Source of the DNA: Onchocerca lupi
Lineage: Eukaryota > Nematoda > Chromadorea > Rhabditida > Onchocercidae
Reading direction: 5' to 3'
NCBI GenBank assembly: GCA_028564675.1
Contig: JAOVVO010000051.1
Location: 1 to 64,000, forward strand
Length of the DNA stretch: 64,000 bases
A model generated the notes under the pieces. It was not told the origin of the DNA. It did no database searches and worked only from the letters and a program-made list of their open reading frames with translations. Both the position numbers and the translations under genes were made by a program. Every line of letters begins with the position of its first letter. Position 1 is the first letter of the stretch. Positions 37,001 through 49,243 of the stretch are shown here, in pieces.

Positions 37001-38073
37001 ATAAGGCTAGTTTGTTTTGCAAATTTTAATCGTTTTCTCTTCTTCTCTCCATCCTCTCTAATCTTTTTTTTTTTCACTATTTTTTTTTATTCACTGATAA
37101 TTTCATTTTTCTTATGCATTGCACCGTATAGCAATTATCTTTTTTATAAGAAAGGGTGTAGTAAAAAAATTCTTCTGATCATTTTCATCAGCAAAGATGT
37201 AGATAGATTTGATAATACAGAAAGCATATGATACGTTTTGATTTCCTACTGCTTTGCAGAGTAGTTATTCTTTTTGAAATGAAAAACAATTTTTTGCATA
37301 AAAATGATGTTTTAAGGTTCCACAATTTAGGTTTAATCTAAATCCAAATTTGCTTTAGTATTTAGAGAGAAGGATGGATTGTCGTAGGATTCCTGGGTAA
37401 CTCAAAACGTTTTTTAAAAAAAGTTAAAATCTTTGATTTTTTTCGATGAAATGAATCCATTTTTTCATGTGATATATAACAGTCTGGAAAATGGCAATGG
37501 GAAAAGTGAAAATTTGTTGGAAATGTAATAGTTTTATAGACATTACTAGTCTTTTAATTTTAAGGATCTGTGCTAGACAGTAGTACTTCTGTTATTCGAT
37601 TCCACAACAATAACAGATTTTATCATTAACAAATAACGAATGTTCGTCCCAAACATCATGGAATTTTGTTAGATTGGTCACTATTTGAGTTGTTTGATAC
37701 CAATTAGGTCTTCAAATAAAATATGAAAATGTCGAATTTTTTTTTATTTCCAGATATAATTGAAAAGGAAAATTGGATTTTAGTTTTGTTCTTTAAACAG
37801 GTTTTCAAAATATGTTTGAAGAATAAAAATAAAATCAATCCTCATTTTTTATTCTTTTAAGATATTAAATAGTAATTACTGATAGATTGTATATTTATAT
37901 TTTTCGATTATATTAAACCAGTGAGATTAACACTTATTTATGTTTAATTTTTATTGATAGCTTCATTTAAGAATTAAATTTGGTTTCAGGAACTGACGCT
38001 AAAAGAATTCGTAGACGGTTGTTTGGCTGATAAGGAATTGTTCCAAATTTTAACAAATGAAGTGAAAAAATGA
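34002..38073 (+). CDS. ncs-2: Neuronal calcium sensor protein (NCS-2 type)
   Basis: Myristoylated EF-hand Ca2+ sensor of neurons. Exons: 34002-34112, 35487-35759, 36901-37005, 37990-38073; 190 residues, the usual NCS length. Seen: N-terminal 'MGIKSSKPKLSK' with Gly2 and Ser for myristoylation; EF1 degenerate with the 'DCPKG' signature; EF2 loop Asp75-Glu86 (DTDNSGFIDFKE); EF3 Asp111-Glu122 (DIDGNGTIDEKE); EF4 Asp158-Glu169 (DVNNDKELTLKE). EF2-4 look able to bind Ca2+. The long introns (about 0.98-1.37 kb) contrast with the compact minus-strand genes. The last intron starts with GC (AAG/GCTAGT at 37005/37006) and ends with a normal TTTCAG; any GT alternative breaks EF4. Start chosen by the myristoylation motif directly after an acceptor. 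Confidence 0.94.
37003..37011 (+). other. GC splice donor in ncs-2
   Basis: AAG/GCTAGT at the end of exon 3. Joining to exon 4 at 37990 restores 'NNDKELTLKEF' of EF-hand 4 in frame. GC-AG introns are a known minor class handled by the major spliceosome. Confidence 0.85.
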
Positions 38074-41000
38074 CTGCATTTGGCTTGGCTGTTAAGATTC
38101 ATGATGTATCATCGATATTTCTTGGTGATTAATTGTGAAAGAAAGTTTGTGATACTCCATTGTTGAAATCTTGATGGAAACGGAATCATTGAGTGTATTT
38201 GAAACATTCACTATACTACCTGTGATCATTCCATCTTTATTCTAAAATTTGCATGTGTCGCTTTTAATTTATTCATGAATAATGATTTCCTAACTTTATT
38301 ACTAACTGTTGTCGCGTTATTATAATTTTTAAATTAATTTGTAATACTTTTGCATTGTGTAAAAGAAAAATGCATTTTTTCATCTTTTTCCAAAGTGTAT
38401 TTATTCTTAACTTTGTTTTTTTTTCCTCTTTTTTTCAATTTCTTTTGAGTATGTATTATTTTGTCAATGTTAAATATCCGTGGTTTGTAGCTCATGTTGT
38501 TTAAGACTATCAAAAAGAACTGCTCATTCAGACAAAAGGAAATTCGCATAATTGGGATTGAATGTTCTCATGATTTCCTTAAATGTAGAAATCTTATAGA
38601 AAATATCATTTCTTATTATATGAGCAATCCTTTCAAACATTTTATTTATATTTTTGTATATTGTTTTTATGTAATTATGGCAATGATATAATATTCCGGT
38701 TTTTGAGTCGATTCGCACTACTTCGGGCTCTATTTTTCGATCTCGAGTTGCTTTTTTGCTTGTCATCAGTACTACACTATTAGCTTCGGCATTAAAAAAT
38801 GTCGTCTGACCAAATAAGCCTATTGACTATTGTCTTTTGACCGTTTTTTCTATTTAGTAGAACAGATGCATTTTTTCGGTCTAGATTCTCTATCATCCAA
38901 GGTTTCATAGTTATGATCAGACGAATTAATTTCTTGTTCAGACGCGATTTCAAGAGATAATTATTTTCTGAATTTAGTTGACTAGAAGACTAAAGGACAA
39001 TAGATATGAACATTAGAAAAAAGGTTTAGAGAAATTTCATTTTGTGCTGCTAGATGTATTTTTTGAATTATGAAATTTAGTATGATATCCGAATGTGATT
39101 CCATTTGGCGGAGTTGCAATTCGAGAACTCATATAGACTCATATCATTTTTATTTCAAATCAAAACTATGGAAAGTTGGGGAGGAGAAAATTTCTTTCAA
39201 ATCAGTTATGTTTAGAGGATAGCCAGTTAGATGATAATGCTCTAAACTTATTTTTAGGCTCCTGAATGGAGAGAAGGATGCTTGATTAGCACTTTCGATT
39301 TGAATCTTCCTGGCTCTGAGTGATGATCACATGAAGAGAATGAAATCTAAATGGACTTAATTTTGTGGATGTCATTTTGGACTACTTCACTTTACATTAA
39401 AGGAGAAAGAAGTTGAAAATACTTCAGACAGCCTTATATCCATCCCATTCTAGTTACTGGGCCATATTTCTCATCATATTTGCGGCTAGCAGCCGAATTA
39501 GTCAGTGATCGTCTCCACATGAATTTATCTAAAAACGCTACACTATAGTTGGCATATATCTAACTAAAAACTTGATTGCTTTCTTTTTGTCGTCAAGGAA
39601 TAACTGATCACCCCTCTGTTTGATCGATATAGTTGTGTTGGAACTTACTTCTCTTGCCTTAATATTTCAAAAAAGGTCCGAAGATCCACAAATGAAATTA
39701 CATGTGAGATGATACATAAGTTTGGAAAAAAATTGGTAGGACAGAAAGTGACAAAATTTCCATACATTAAAGGAAGGCTCAATTAATATGATACTTTCCC
39801 TGAAGTGTTGTGTGCTTTTGCTGAATTGAGATTGAAAACATCCGAGACTACGCGAATAAAATTGAAAAATGAGAAAAAAAAAAGCACAATTTTCATATCA
39901 ATTATTTATATAAAAGAAGAAAAAAACAAGATTAGTGAGATAGTTCAGTCTAAATCGTGTGACTTAGAGAAAAAAAAAACGAAGAGGTTTCAATGAAGTG
40001 ATCGATCTGAATTATGATTATTATAAATGAAACTGTTTTAAAATGGTGACAGCAAATTGCGTAAAGGATCACTTGCAATACCTATGATATCATCGATAAT
40101 TCTAAAATTATCAATAATATTACAGGCATTAGAGAAACTGATCGAAAAATTCCGCGGAATTCCATCGTTTGAAAGAACAATAGATGGTGCAGTTTACCTG
40201 CAGAACTTCAATTGCTCAGGCTTCTAATGTTGTAGTCGTGGGAGTATGAGAGAATAAAAATCATTATCATTCTAATTTTACTATCTTTAGATCAGTAAAA
40301 CCAAAATTCAAACTTATTTCTCAATTTTTATTTTTTCGTCAGATACACATTTCATCTATATGTCGCTGGCAGATTCTTACCTATAAATTGTTCAAACTTG
40401 CAAATTGGTTTTTGTCTAATTTCAAAAAAGAAAAAAAAGAAAAAAGCATTGGAATACGGTAAAGCAACTTGTCTTTTTCATTCTTATTCTGTTCCTTTCT
40501 ATTTCTGAATTTCATTCTTCCAATCATTGGACTTTGACTAAATTATTTTAATTTTTATTTAATGCTTTCATGAATTAGTCTTCGAACCGAATGAAATTTC
40601 AGTTATAATTTGAGGAATCACATTTCAATCATCGAAATAGTATTGGAATTTATTAATAGAGGAGTGAGAAAATGATAACTTCTAATTTTCATCCCAAAAT
40701 TATAATTCTACTCCATTTGTCATCCTTCGCAATACTTTCATGCTTCACTTGAAAGAATACGAGTTTAATCAATTAAATTAATTTAATTATCCTAATCTAA
40801 TCAATTGTTTCAAATTAATATGATCAAAACTTATCAAAACTTCAACTATTTCTAAATCTTATAAAATCATTACAAGTTCTACAGTACAGTGCTAGATGGA
40901 TTAACTTTTATTGCTCTCATAATATGTTATGAGGAAGAGATGGCATTTTACTGGTTATCTAAAGAAATGACTGATAAAAAACAATTTTGATGAAACAAAG

Positions 41001-44000
41001 CAAAAAATTATCTTTACAAGGTTATTAATAACTTATGTTCGGATTTAGAATTTGATTTAAAATTTCGGATTTTACGCTGATATTGCTCGTTCGTATCAAA
41101 TGTTCAGCGAACTGATTACGATGATTTCTTCACTAAATGTTTGAAAAAAATATGAGAATAAGTTTATTTCAGAAATGCACACGAATCTAAAGAATGGAAA
41201 TCGCTAACGAATATTGATGAAATGACGTCGCAAGATCGACAGCGAGTATTTCTTTCTATGTGGTGAATTATGAACTACATCCATCTATGCTCTTCCTAAT
41301 AACATCGAATTACTTTTCCTCCTGTCTTCTTTCAAAATTAAATATTTCAGATAAAGCTAATTTCTCGAAAAATCAAAGATTTGACAAATTCGCAGAATGT
41401 ACGAAAAAAATTAGATTTTCCTTAACTTTCTTCAAATAATAGAATGCATGTTTCATCAAAATTATTTCTTGTCATTCATTTCTTCTGTAGGCGTATAATG
41501 AAAAAAATTCTTAATGCAATCGCGAAATTCGTCACTTTTTGCAAAATGAGCTAAACATAATTTTGATTTATCAAATAAGAAAATACATGCGCTACCTAAT
41601 TTATAAATTTTTAACCATTCATTTAATGAAACTTCATGTAATGCTAGAAATTTGCTCAATGGCATTTAGTTACCATATTTAACAATCCTTTGCTTCGACA
41701 TCGTTTAAATTATCCTCAAAAAATAATTTTGAAATCTTAAAGTCTCAATATTTCACCTTGGTGTCATAACCCAAGAATCTTCAATTTCTTTAAACCAGTT
41801 CAAGTCGAAAAAAATTTCAAAGAAGCTCTTAAAAGCTCTTAAAAAAAAGCTCTTAAAGTATTTTAATTAGTTTTCTCTTTTGTTAATTAGTATATATATA
41901 ATTTTTCACCTCAAACTTGGTAGTTTTTGATAAACAATTCTAAAAAGTTCTACATGCATCTAATGATTAACTTTAAACATGAATAAAAATGTTCTTATAA
42001 TACTTAAATAGTAATATTCAAGGGACTTTCCCTAAATATCAACTGAAATAAGAAAAAATTTTTCAAAAAAGTGAACAGCTAAAGCAATTATTTATTTTCT
42101 AATATAATTGTGATGCCAAACTTGGCTATCAAATAGGAAACTTTGAAGGAAAAATTGAGTTGAGCCTTTCTGGCTGCCAAAAGAAATGATATAAGTCTGT
42201 GCGGATAAAATTATGAACTAGAATTTGTACAATTGTCAGTTGATGAATCTCTAAAACAGATTAGATAAAAAAAGCCTTGACAGGCTATGGAACTAAATCC
42301 TCTGGTATAAGTGGCTGTGTTTCTCTAAAAAGATTGTATGAAAAAGTCGAAATTTCTCTCCCTTTAAAGCCAACTACAAGAGAGAATCTGGATCAGATCA
42401 CAACAAAGAATCTGAAGTGCCAATGATATGTCAGTGATAGTTTGTTTCGATCCTGTACATTCAATAAGTTTGCAGAAATAGAACCCAAAGTTTGATAGAT
42501 CCATTGGTTCAGAAAATATAGCTTAGAAGTAGTTATGGCAACATATAGTCTAATGTAACTATTGTCTCCAAGAACAGTTGATAATTACTTTTAAATACAA
42601 AAAATAACACTAGATATGTGTGACAAATTTGGAAACCTTCGATGCAGTAAGGAAGGATAAGCGAAAATAGAGGTGAAAAAGATTAGACTCGTTTCCCGAA
42701 ATTGCGAACAAACCTAATAATGCTGGATTTGAATCTTATATAGATTATATTTATCATGTCATTAGTCTGATTATCATCGAGTCGGTTTTTCATTCTACTT
42801 CAGTAAGATTTTAATTTTTACTTTTACTACCTTCTAAGCATTTTTAGTATTCTGTTATAAAGTCGCCAGATAAAATCAGTACTGGATGAAGAAGGTGAAG
42901 ATTTCTGATTTTTCATGATATCACATCAGAAGTAAAATTTAAAATAATCATCAAATATAATTGTAAACTAGATCGCCACAAATAAATAAGGGAAGAATGC
43001 CCATAACAACGAATTCATTGTTACATTACTGTACTTTCTAGGCCTCTAACTCTTCAAGTAGATTTTCCAAAAATTCAATAAATAGGCATTTCCGACTTGA
43101 AATAGTCCTTTTTCAGGCAATTTTACGAGACAATAAATGCGGCAATGAAGCTTTCGAAGGATGATAAACGTCAGGATTGATCATCTTTTTTAACAGATGA
43201 ATAAAAAGCGTGATGACAAATCGGATTGCAGGAATTCGTTGATGGCATTAAACGTGATTCACCAGTCATATAATGTTAGATGCAAAATAGCATCCATAAT
43301 TTGAAGATCTTATGAAATCAAACTGGATGGTACATTTATTGCTTCAAGACGCCATTTTCTATTAAATTAAATTTCTCACAAACCATTGTTTTGCTTCATG
43401 TATTCAGATTGCAAGGGACAGTCAAAATGGACCACAAAATATAGACTAAGGCCGAAGATTGATTTCATAGTAGAATGTATCCAAAATTTTTGAAGAATAT
43501 TATGAAAAAATAATCGAACATGTGTAGTATAAATTTTGGAAAAGAATGGTGAGATAATAATGCAAACTTTGAGAACAATTTGTGAAGTACCGTATCTTAA
43601 AGTCTTTACACTTATTTAATTTTTATATAAAGCTAAATTTGTGGTTAAAGTATGCTGATATTTCACTTGTGTGCATAAATTTTGATATCAATTATTTTTC
43701 CCAATAAATTCATATGAGAAAAAATTTTTATAACAAGAGTAAGAAAAGAGAGATCATTAATGTTCATAAAACATGAAAATCAGAATGTGCTGCAATTCAA
43801 TTAAGAAAGTAAAAATTCAAGTACCCATAAAAAAAGGAACATTCAATTCAAAAAAAAAAACCTAATTATCCTAATTTTACTACCACTCAGGACTTTGTAG
43901 CAAATAAATTGAACACTATTGTTTGAAACCCAAATTCTATAGGATAGCTCAATTTTTTTCTTTTTTTTTTGTTAGCAATCACTACTAGAACATTCATGTT

Positions 44001-44255
44001 TCTTCTTATTTTCCGTTTTGTCAACGGTGAATTTATCAAGATTATCTTCTTTTAAACGTTGCTTGTTACGTGAAAAAAAAAATCAAGAAAAGCCTAAGAT
44101 GGACGACTTTCATTCCCTCATTTGAAAAATCTGTTAGTAATCAATTTCATCAACTCGATCATTTTATGTGATGATAAGGAAAAAAAAAAAAACAAGCAAA
44201 CAATGTACGGAATTGACAATTTTATGAAAGGCAATATTAAAACAGTATTTACGCC
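38074..44255. other. Six kilobases without a recognised gene
   Basis: Begins with the ncs-2 3' region and runs to the 3' end of rae-1. Contents seen: an 80-codon minus-strand ORF at 38524-38766, a 67-codon minus-strand ORF at 41462-41665 and a short 'agctcttaaa' repeat (41824-41860). None has a recognisable product. The rest is AT-rich sequence with many stops in all frames. Confidence 0.5.
41462..41665 (-). CDS. Orphan small ORF, doubtful
   Basis: Sixty-seven codons, starting 'MPLSKFLALHEV' and ending 'EEMNDKK'. The translation looks protein-like (mixed hydrophobic and charged residues, two Cys) but I do not recognise it. Codons are strongly A/T-ending (TTA, AAA, ATT), which could reflect local base content or an insert from an AT-rich bacterial endosymbiont. 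No splice context or neighbour supports it. Confidence 0.15.
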   Translation of the reverse strand: MPLSKFLALHEVSLNEWLKIYKLGSACIFLFDKSKLCLAHFAKSDEFRDCIKNFFHYTPTEEMNDKK

Positions 44256-47200
44256 TTACTTTTTCTGTTTGGGTTTCATATCTTCATCACATGCATGTAA
44301 AAAGATTTTGCTTCCGGCACTTTGAGAATTATATCCTTCATGACCCTAAAGGAATGTCTTTGTTTTATTTGATAATCATTGACCATAATCTATGAATAAT
44401 AATTTTCATTACAGTGTTCTTAAATTTTAGCCCGTTTCTATTTTGAAAATTATCTAAAATGCAATTCGATTAATGCTGATTAATAAAATCCAATCCGACT
44501 AATAGATTAATAGCTAAAGCCACTATAAAAAGCCTTATTCTATTATGAATTTATTAACTCAAAAAATTTAGGTTTTTTAAAAAAGCATAGACTATACCTT
44601 ACTCCAATCGTAACCGATAGCATAAGCCATCATCTGTCCTGAGGAATGTATAACACACCGTGTTACAGGTGCTGGCAGTGGATCTGATGTTTTCAATTTT
44701 GTTCGTGCGTCTTTGTCCCAAAATGAAATTCGACCATCAGAACCAACTGTTGCCAGCGTTCCATAAACTGGATGAAATGCGATATCATTCACCTGAAAAA
44801 TCTTATATATGCTGCATTTCGATCTATTAAAACAAAGTATTAATTTATTAAAACGGTAAGTTCTGGGACAACATATATTAACTTGAAAAAATTAGAGCAT
44901 TCACATTTTCTGTGATTCTCTGAGTTTCCGTGATCTAAAAAGATATCTTTCAGATATCTTTTAATCGTTTTATCTCACCTCCCTTCTATTAGTGGGATCG
45001 AAAAATTTTAAAGTAAAACAGTTAAATCCCAAATTATGTTCAGACATGCAATCAAAGTAAGGTACCCTATTTATGATATAGTGATTGATACAATCGTTAA
45101 GTCACATGCTGAATACAACATGTTTCAGTTATTAACAGCAACACATTATAAAGAACTTGAAAGAGTTTTGATTAAACTGCAGAATATATATGTCAGTAGG
45201 CTTTAATATAAAAAAGTCAATAGAAGTATTAAAATATTAAGCAAGAGTTAAAATAAAAAAGATGAAAAGCAAACTTAAGTCGATCTATCGCTTTAAACTA
45301 TTAGCAGCTTTCAGATTAGAATTCCTAGATAACATGATACCTTAAAAAAATGCTTACGGCATAGATTTCTTGAAATCCATTGATCAATTCTGGTGAGCGA
45401 TGACATTTAAAGGTGAAATTGTCTTTTGGATTGGCCGCTTCCACGTATTGTATTGCAACTCGACCTTCAATAGATCCAAGGGCATATCCAGTGGGCAATC
45501 CATTTGTTTTGTCTTTGAAAATGGAAGTACAGCGACTCTTAAATGAGAATTAATTTAAAAACATGGATAGTTACTACGAGTGCACATACATTACATACAT
45601 ACAAAAACAATTAAAAAAATAAATATCATTTTTCCGCAAACACTAAACATTCCAGCCCACCTGGTACTTCAATGGAGTTTCGATATCTTTTACTTCGGAT
45701 GGTTCATTGTCCAATCTATAAATCTGCAACAATTCATGTAATCCAAGATTTTTATTAAAATAATCCCTTTTCGACATAAAAATGGAATTCTCCTGTGTAG
45801 CTACTTCACCGTAATAATCATATATCAAGCAATGTGCTAACTTTCATACGCCGATTAGCGAGACCAATAACGCTCATAGGAAATAACACATCGCTACAAT
45901 AAACACGTTCTGCAAGTTGCACTGTTGCTAAAGAAGCTTGCGTGGGCAACTGCCTCATGTCCCAAAATCTGTAATAAATCAAAATTCTTAGAAGTTTACT
46001 TAGCCTACAAAAAACCCTTTGAATTGTAAAAACGAGATGTACAAATTTACAAAGCGATAGTGCGATCATATCATTAATTAAAGAATGACTTGGTAAATAA
46101 ACATTTCTCAACTGTACTTAAGCTTATAAACGACTCATTTTTCACTACTTAATAAATGAAAATTTCACTGAAACCGAGTGAACAATAACTTTCGAAACAG
46201 CGCTACCTACCGCAAAGTTTTATCCCATGATCCGGTCATCAAACAACTATAATTGGGAGCTTTGATCCAATGACACTTCCTGACAGGTTCATCATGCTGA
46301 AAATCAAACAGAAAAGGAAATGAGTACGGTTTCAACATTGCAATGTGAGAGAAGTTTATCATTTTTATTATGAAATCTTTGCAAGAAAGAAAGAACGCTT
46401 ACTGTTCCCACAACGGCCATTTGATTCGAAGCCAGATCCCAAACGCGCACTTGTTTATCTGCACTTGCAATAAACACTTTGGTGCCATCCTGCAATAGTG
46501 CAGACATTTTTAATATATGACTTAGCTAATCATTCTGTAGCATCGATGAATATCAAGCATTATTCACTTAAATTAATCAGTTATTCATTGTAATATTTTA
46601 ATAGGTAGTATTTTAAATATAGCAACGACATAATCCCTAAAATTCTTTTTCCACTGAGAGAGAGGCTATGGATTTCATAGCCTTAAAAGCTCACTTTCTG
46701 ATGAACAATCCCACAAAAATCAAGTAAAATAATATGGTATTAAGGGAATAACCTATTTTAAGTCTGAAAATCATATAGATAATATATTAGAAATTTTGAC
46801 AAAAGAGAAAAAATTATAAGCTCGAACTTTTTTAATTTTCTTAACAAACTTGATGCAACAATTTTATTGTCTAGGATGACAAACGACTCACATCAAGCCA
46901 GTCAAGATCTAAAACTGGTCCCCCAACATTTTGTTGCGCTTTTGCTTCACATTGACCGCTTTCACTAATCTGCCATACACGGATCACCGAATCCCAACTA
47001 CCCGAAACAAGCAAAACCGGCTGACCAGAAATCTGTGGATTGAATTTCAGTGCTTCAACTGTGTCATCGGGTGGTGATGGCACCTAAAAATAAACATCAT
47101 TCGGAGAATTAGGCTCCTAAAAATTTAGAGATAGAGAAAGGCTCTAAACTCTTTCATTAATTATTAGGTGGACGTTCTAAACGCATCATTTCATATCTAT

Positions 47201-47619
47201 GTTAATTACTAGGTAGTAAGGACAATAAACTGCCTCAAATTATTAAAATATTTTCTTTTCATCATTCCGAAAGTGCACGCCTTGTTCTGCAGCAAAAAAT
47301 CTGCAGAAAATCAAAGATTGCAAATCCAAAAATCAAAAACTCATAAAAGTGCAACGGTCATGAAGTGCTGTGTACTAGTCTGCAAGCTGAGCATTATATT
47401 TTTTTTTTTCCAAACCCTAGACTAGTATTCAAGCATCTTCTTAAACCAATGGTCAGATAGATATTTATGACTGATCAAATTGATGTAAACTTCATCAGCG
47501 TATAGAATAATAATAAAACCCACTTCAATATCGTTCAACGGATTCTGACTTGTATTGGTTGTGCCGGATGAAAATATGCTATTTGGTCTCGAACCAAAAG
47601 CATTACTGGTACCAAACAT
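44256..47619 (-). CDS. rae-1: RAE1 mRNA export factor / nucleoporin (WD40)
   Basis: WD40 propeller that binds the GLEBS motif of NUP98 at nuclear pores and acts in mRNA export and spindle function. Known as npp-17/rae-1 in worms. Exons: 47619-47524, 47083-46892, 46489-46403, 46296-46211, 45968-45842, 45723-45661, 45537-45358, 44792-44598, 44345-44256; 371 residues against 368 in human. Seen: N-terminal 'MFGTSNAFGS', WD blades with 'LLVSGSWDSVIRVWQI', 'IASADKQVRVWDLASNQ', 'MTGSWDKTLRFWDMRQLP', then the RAE1-specific stretch 'YRLDNEPSEVKDIETPLKYQ', 'GYALGSIEGRVAI', 'FKCHRS' and 'GTLATVGSDGRISFWDKD'. All exon joins are in phase with GT-AG splice sites. An intron cuts the fourth 'KTLR' blade at the same conserved spot. 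Confidence 0.95.
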
Positions 47620-49243
47620 TAAGACAAATGAAGACCAGCAAAAAACTTTGAAACGGTCTTCCCCTCCTATAAAATTACAATGCTATTAACGTAAAAAAGC
47701 GATCTTATATGATGCGTAGAAATATATCCAACTTCACACTTCCCAAATAATTAAAACGCCATAGCAGATAAATGATGCGTAACCATGATATGAACACTTC
47801 AACATTTTTGAAAACAATTATTATTTGATGATTACTTCACTCAAGAAGTGAACAAATACAGCGAAAGTTGACATAAAAAAACACAGATGAGCATCTAGCT
47901 AAACATCAAGTTGACAATGCTCAGTTACAAATTAAGCAGTACGCAATAGTTATTGCGTAAAGATTTGAAACTTACACTCTAATGGAGATCCACCTATTAC
48001 TACTGAAATTAGCATGAAAAATCAAAAGGTATCATACATAAGTAGAAGATGAATAAAAATATTGAGCAGAGAAAAAAAAAAACGATATGGAATGATTCAA
48101 TTAAATTTACATCACTTGGAAATATGGAAAAGTGGCAAATGAAAAAGAGAGGAATTGGAGATAATAAAAAATTAAAGTTAAAGTTGTTTTTCACTCCAGC
48201 GTGCAAAACAATAATTACTCAAAACAGGAAAAAAATTATTATTCAGAAAAATAAAAATAAAAACGCAGAAAAAATAACGTTTTAGTGTTTAAGAAAAAGT
48301 AACGTTTCTCAATGTCATTCAATAAGAAAGCAATCACAAATTAACAAAGCTTTCTTATGTGCTGTGCATTCAGATTCAGGAATATCCTTCAGTCTGTTCC
48401 AGCATTATGCACTTAAAGTTGATATCTTGATATTTCATAAACAGTAAATATAAGTACATGCGGTCGTGTTTTGACAAAAGGCATAATAATCAAATAGTAC
48501 GGTATCGAATTCGACATCGAATTCCTGGATTTATGAGTGCTATGAATATAGAAAGTAGTCATACACAATACAACAATACAAGTAAGCAATTCAACATTGT
48601 TTCAAAAATTCTGAGAGCAATTCCTTGAAATTCAATTACCTTACAACCTGAAATCTATTATTCGTAAGTGAAATAGCTGGAAAAAAAAGAAAACAACCGA
48701 TTTAGAATTACATGGCACATCAAGAAATTTTGATGTGTTAGCTGCAATTGAATATTTTCTATTATAATTCAACGTAAAGTTGTTAACTGAAATTGAAATT
48801 TTGTCAATAAAATGCATAAATCCCCCTCCCCCCCAAAAAAAAGAAAAAAATGTTTAGAATATGATATGATAAATACAGCAAGAAAGAGGACATATATTCA
48901 AAAAACTATATTAACTTACCCTATATAGGGGATGCAATGACATGCAAACAACAAATAAAAAATATAAAAAAAGAAAAAAAACCAATACTTTTAAAGTTTT
49001 TAATTCCAATAAAAAATAGAGGAATACGATATGCATTATTTCCAGAAAAATATGAAACATAAGCTTTCTTAGATCTAGTGAAAGATTCTAATCATTCTCC
49101 GATATACGAACAATTACAGACCTTTTTTTATATTTAATGAACAATTCTTATATTTAATAAACCATTTTTACGGATTTTGCGAATAAGTTTTCCATTCCAC
49201 AACATCACCACTGAAATTAAATTGGAAATAAACGATATCAATG
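47620..49243. other. Spacer between rae-1 and the PTP gene
   Basis: Same-strand genes on both sides. The 78-codon plus-strand ORF at 48049-48285 is Lys/Ile/Asn-rich, the expected composition of chance ORFs in A-rich DNA. A C-rich run (ccccctcccccccc) sits at 48822-48835. No gene seen. Confidence 0.5.

Noticed and set aside
48049..48285. 78-codon Lys/Ile/Asn-rich ORF
   Set aside because: Composition is what A-rich DNA gives by chance.
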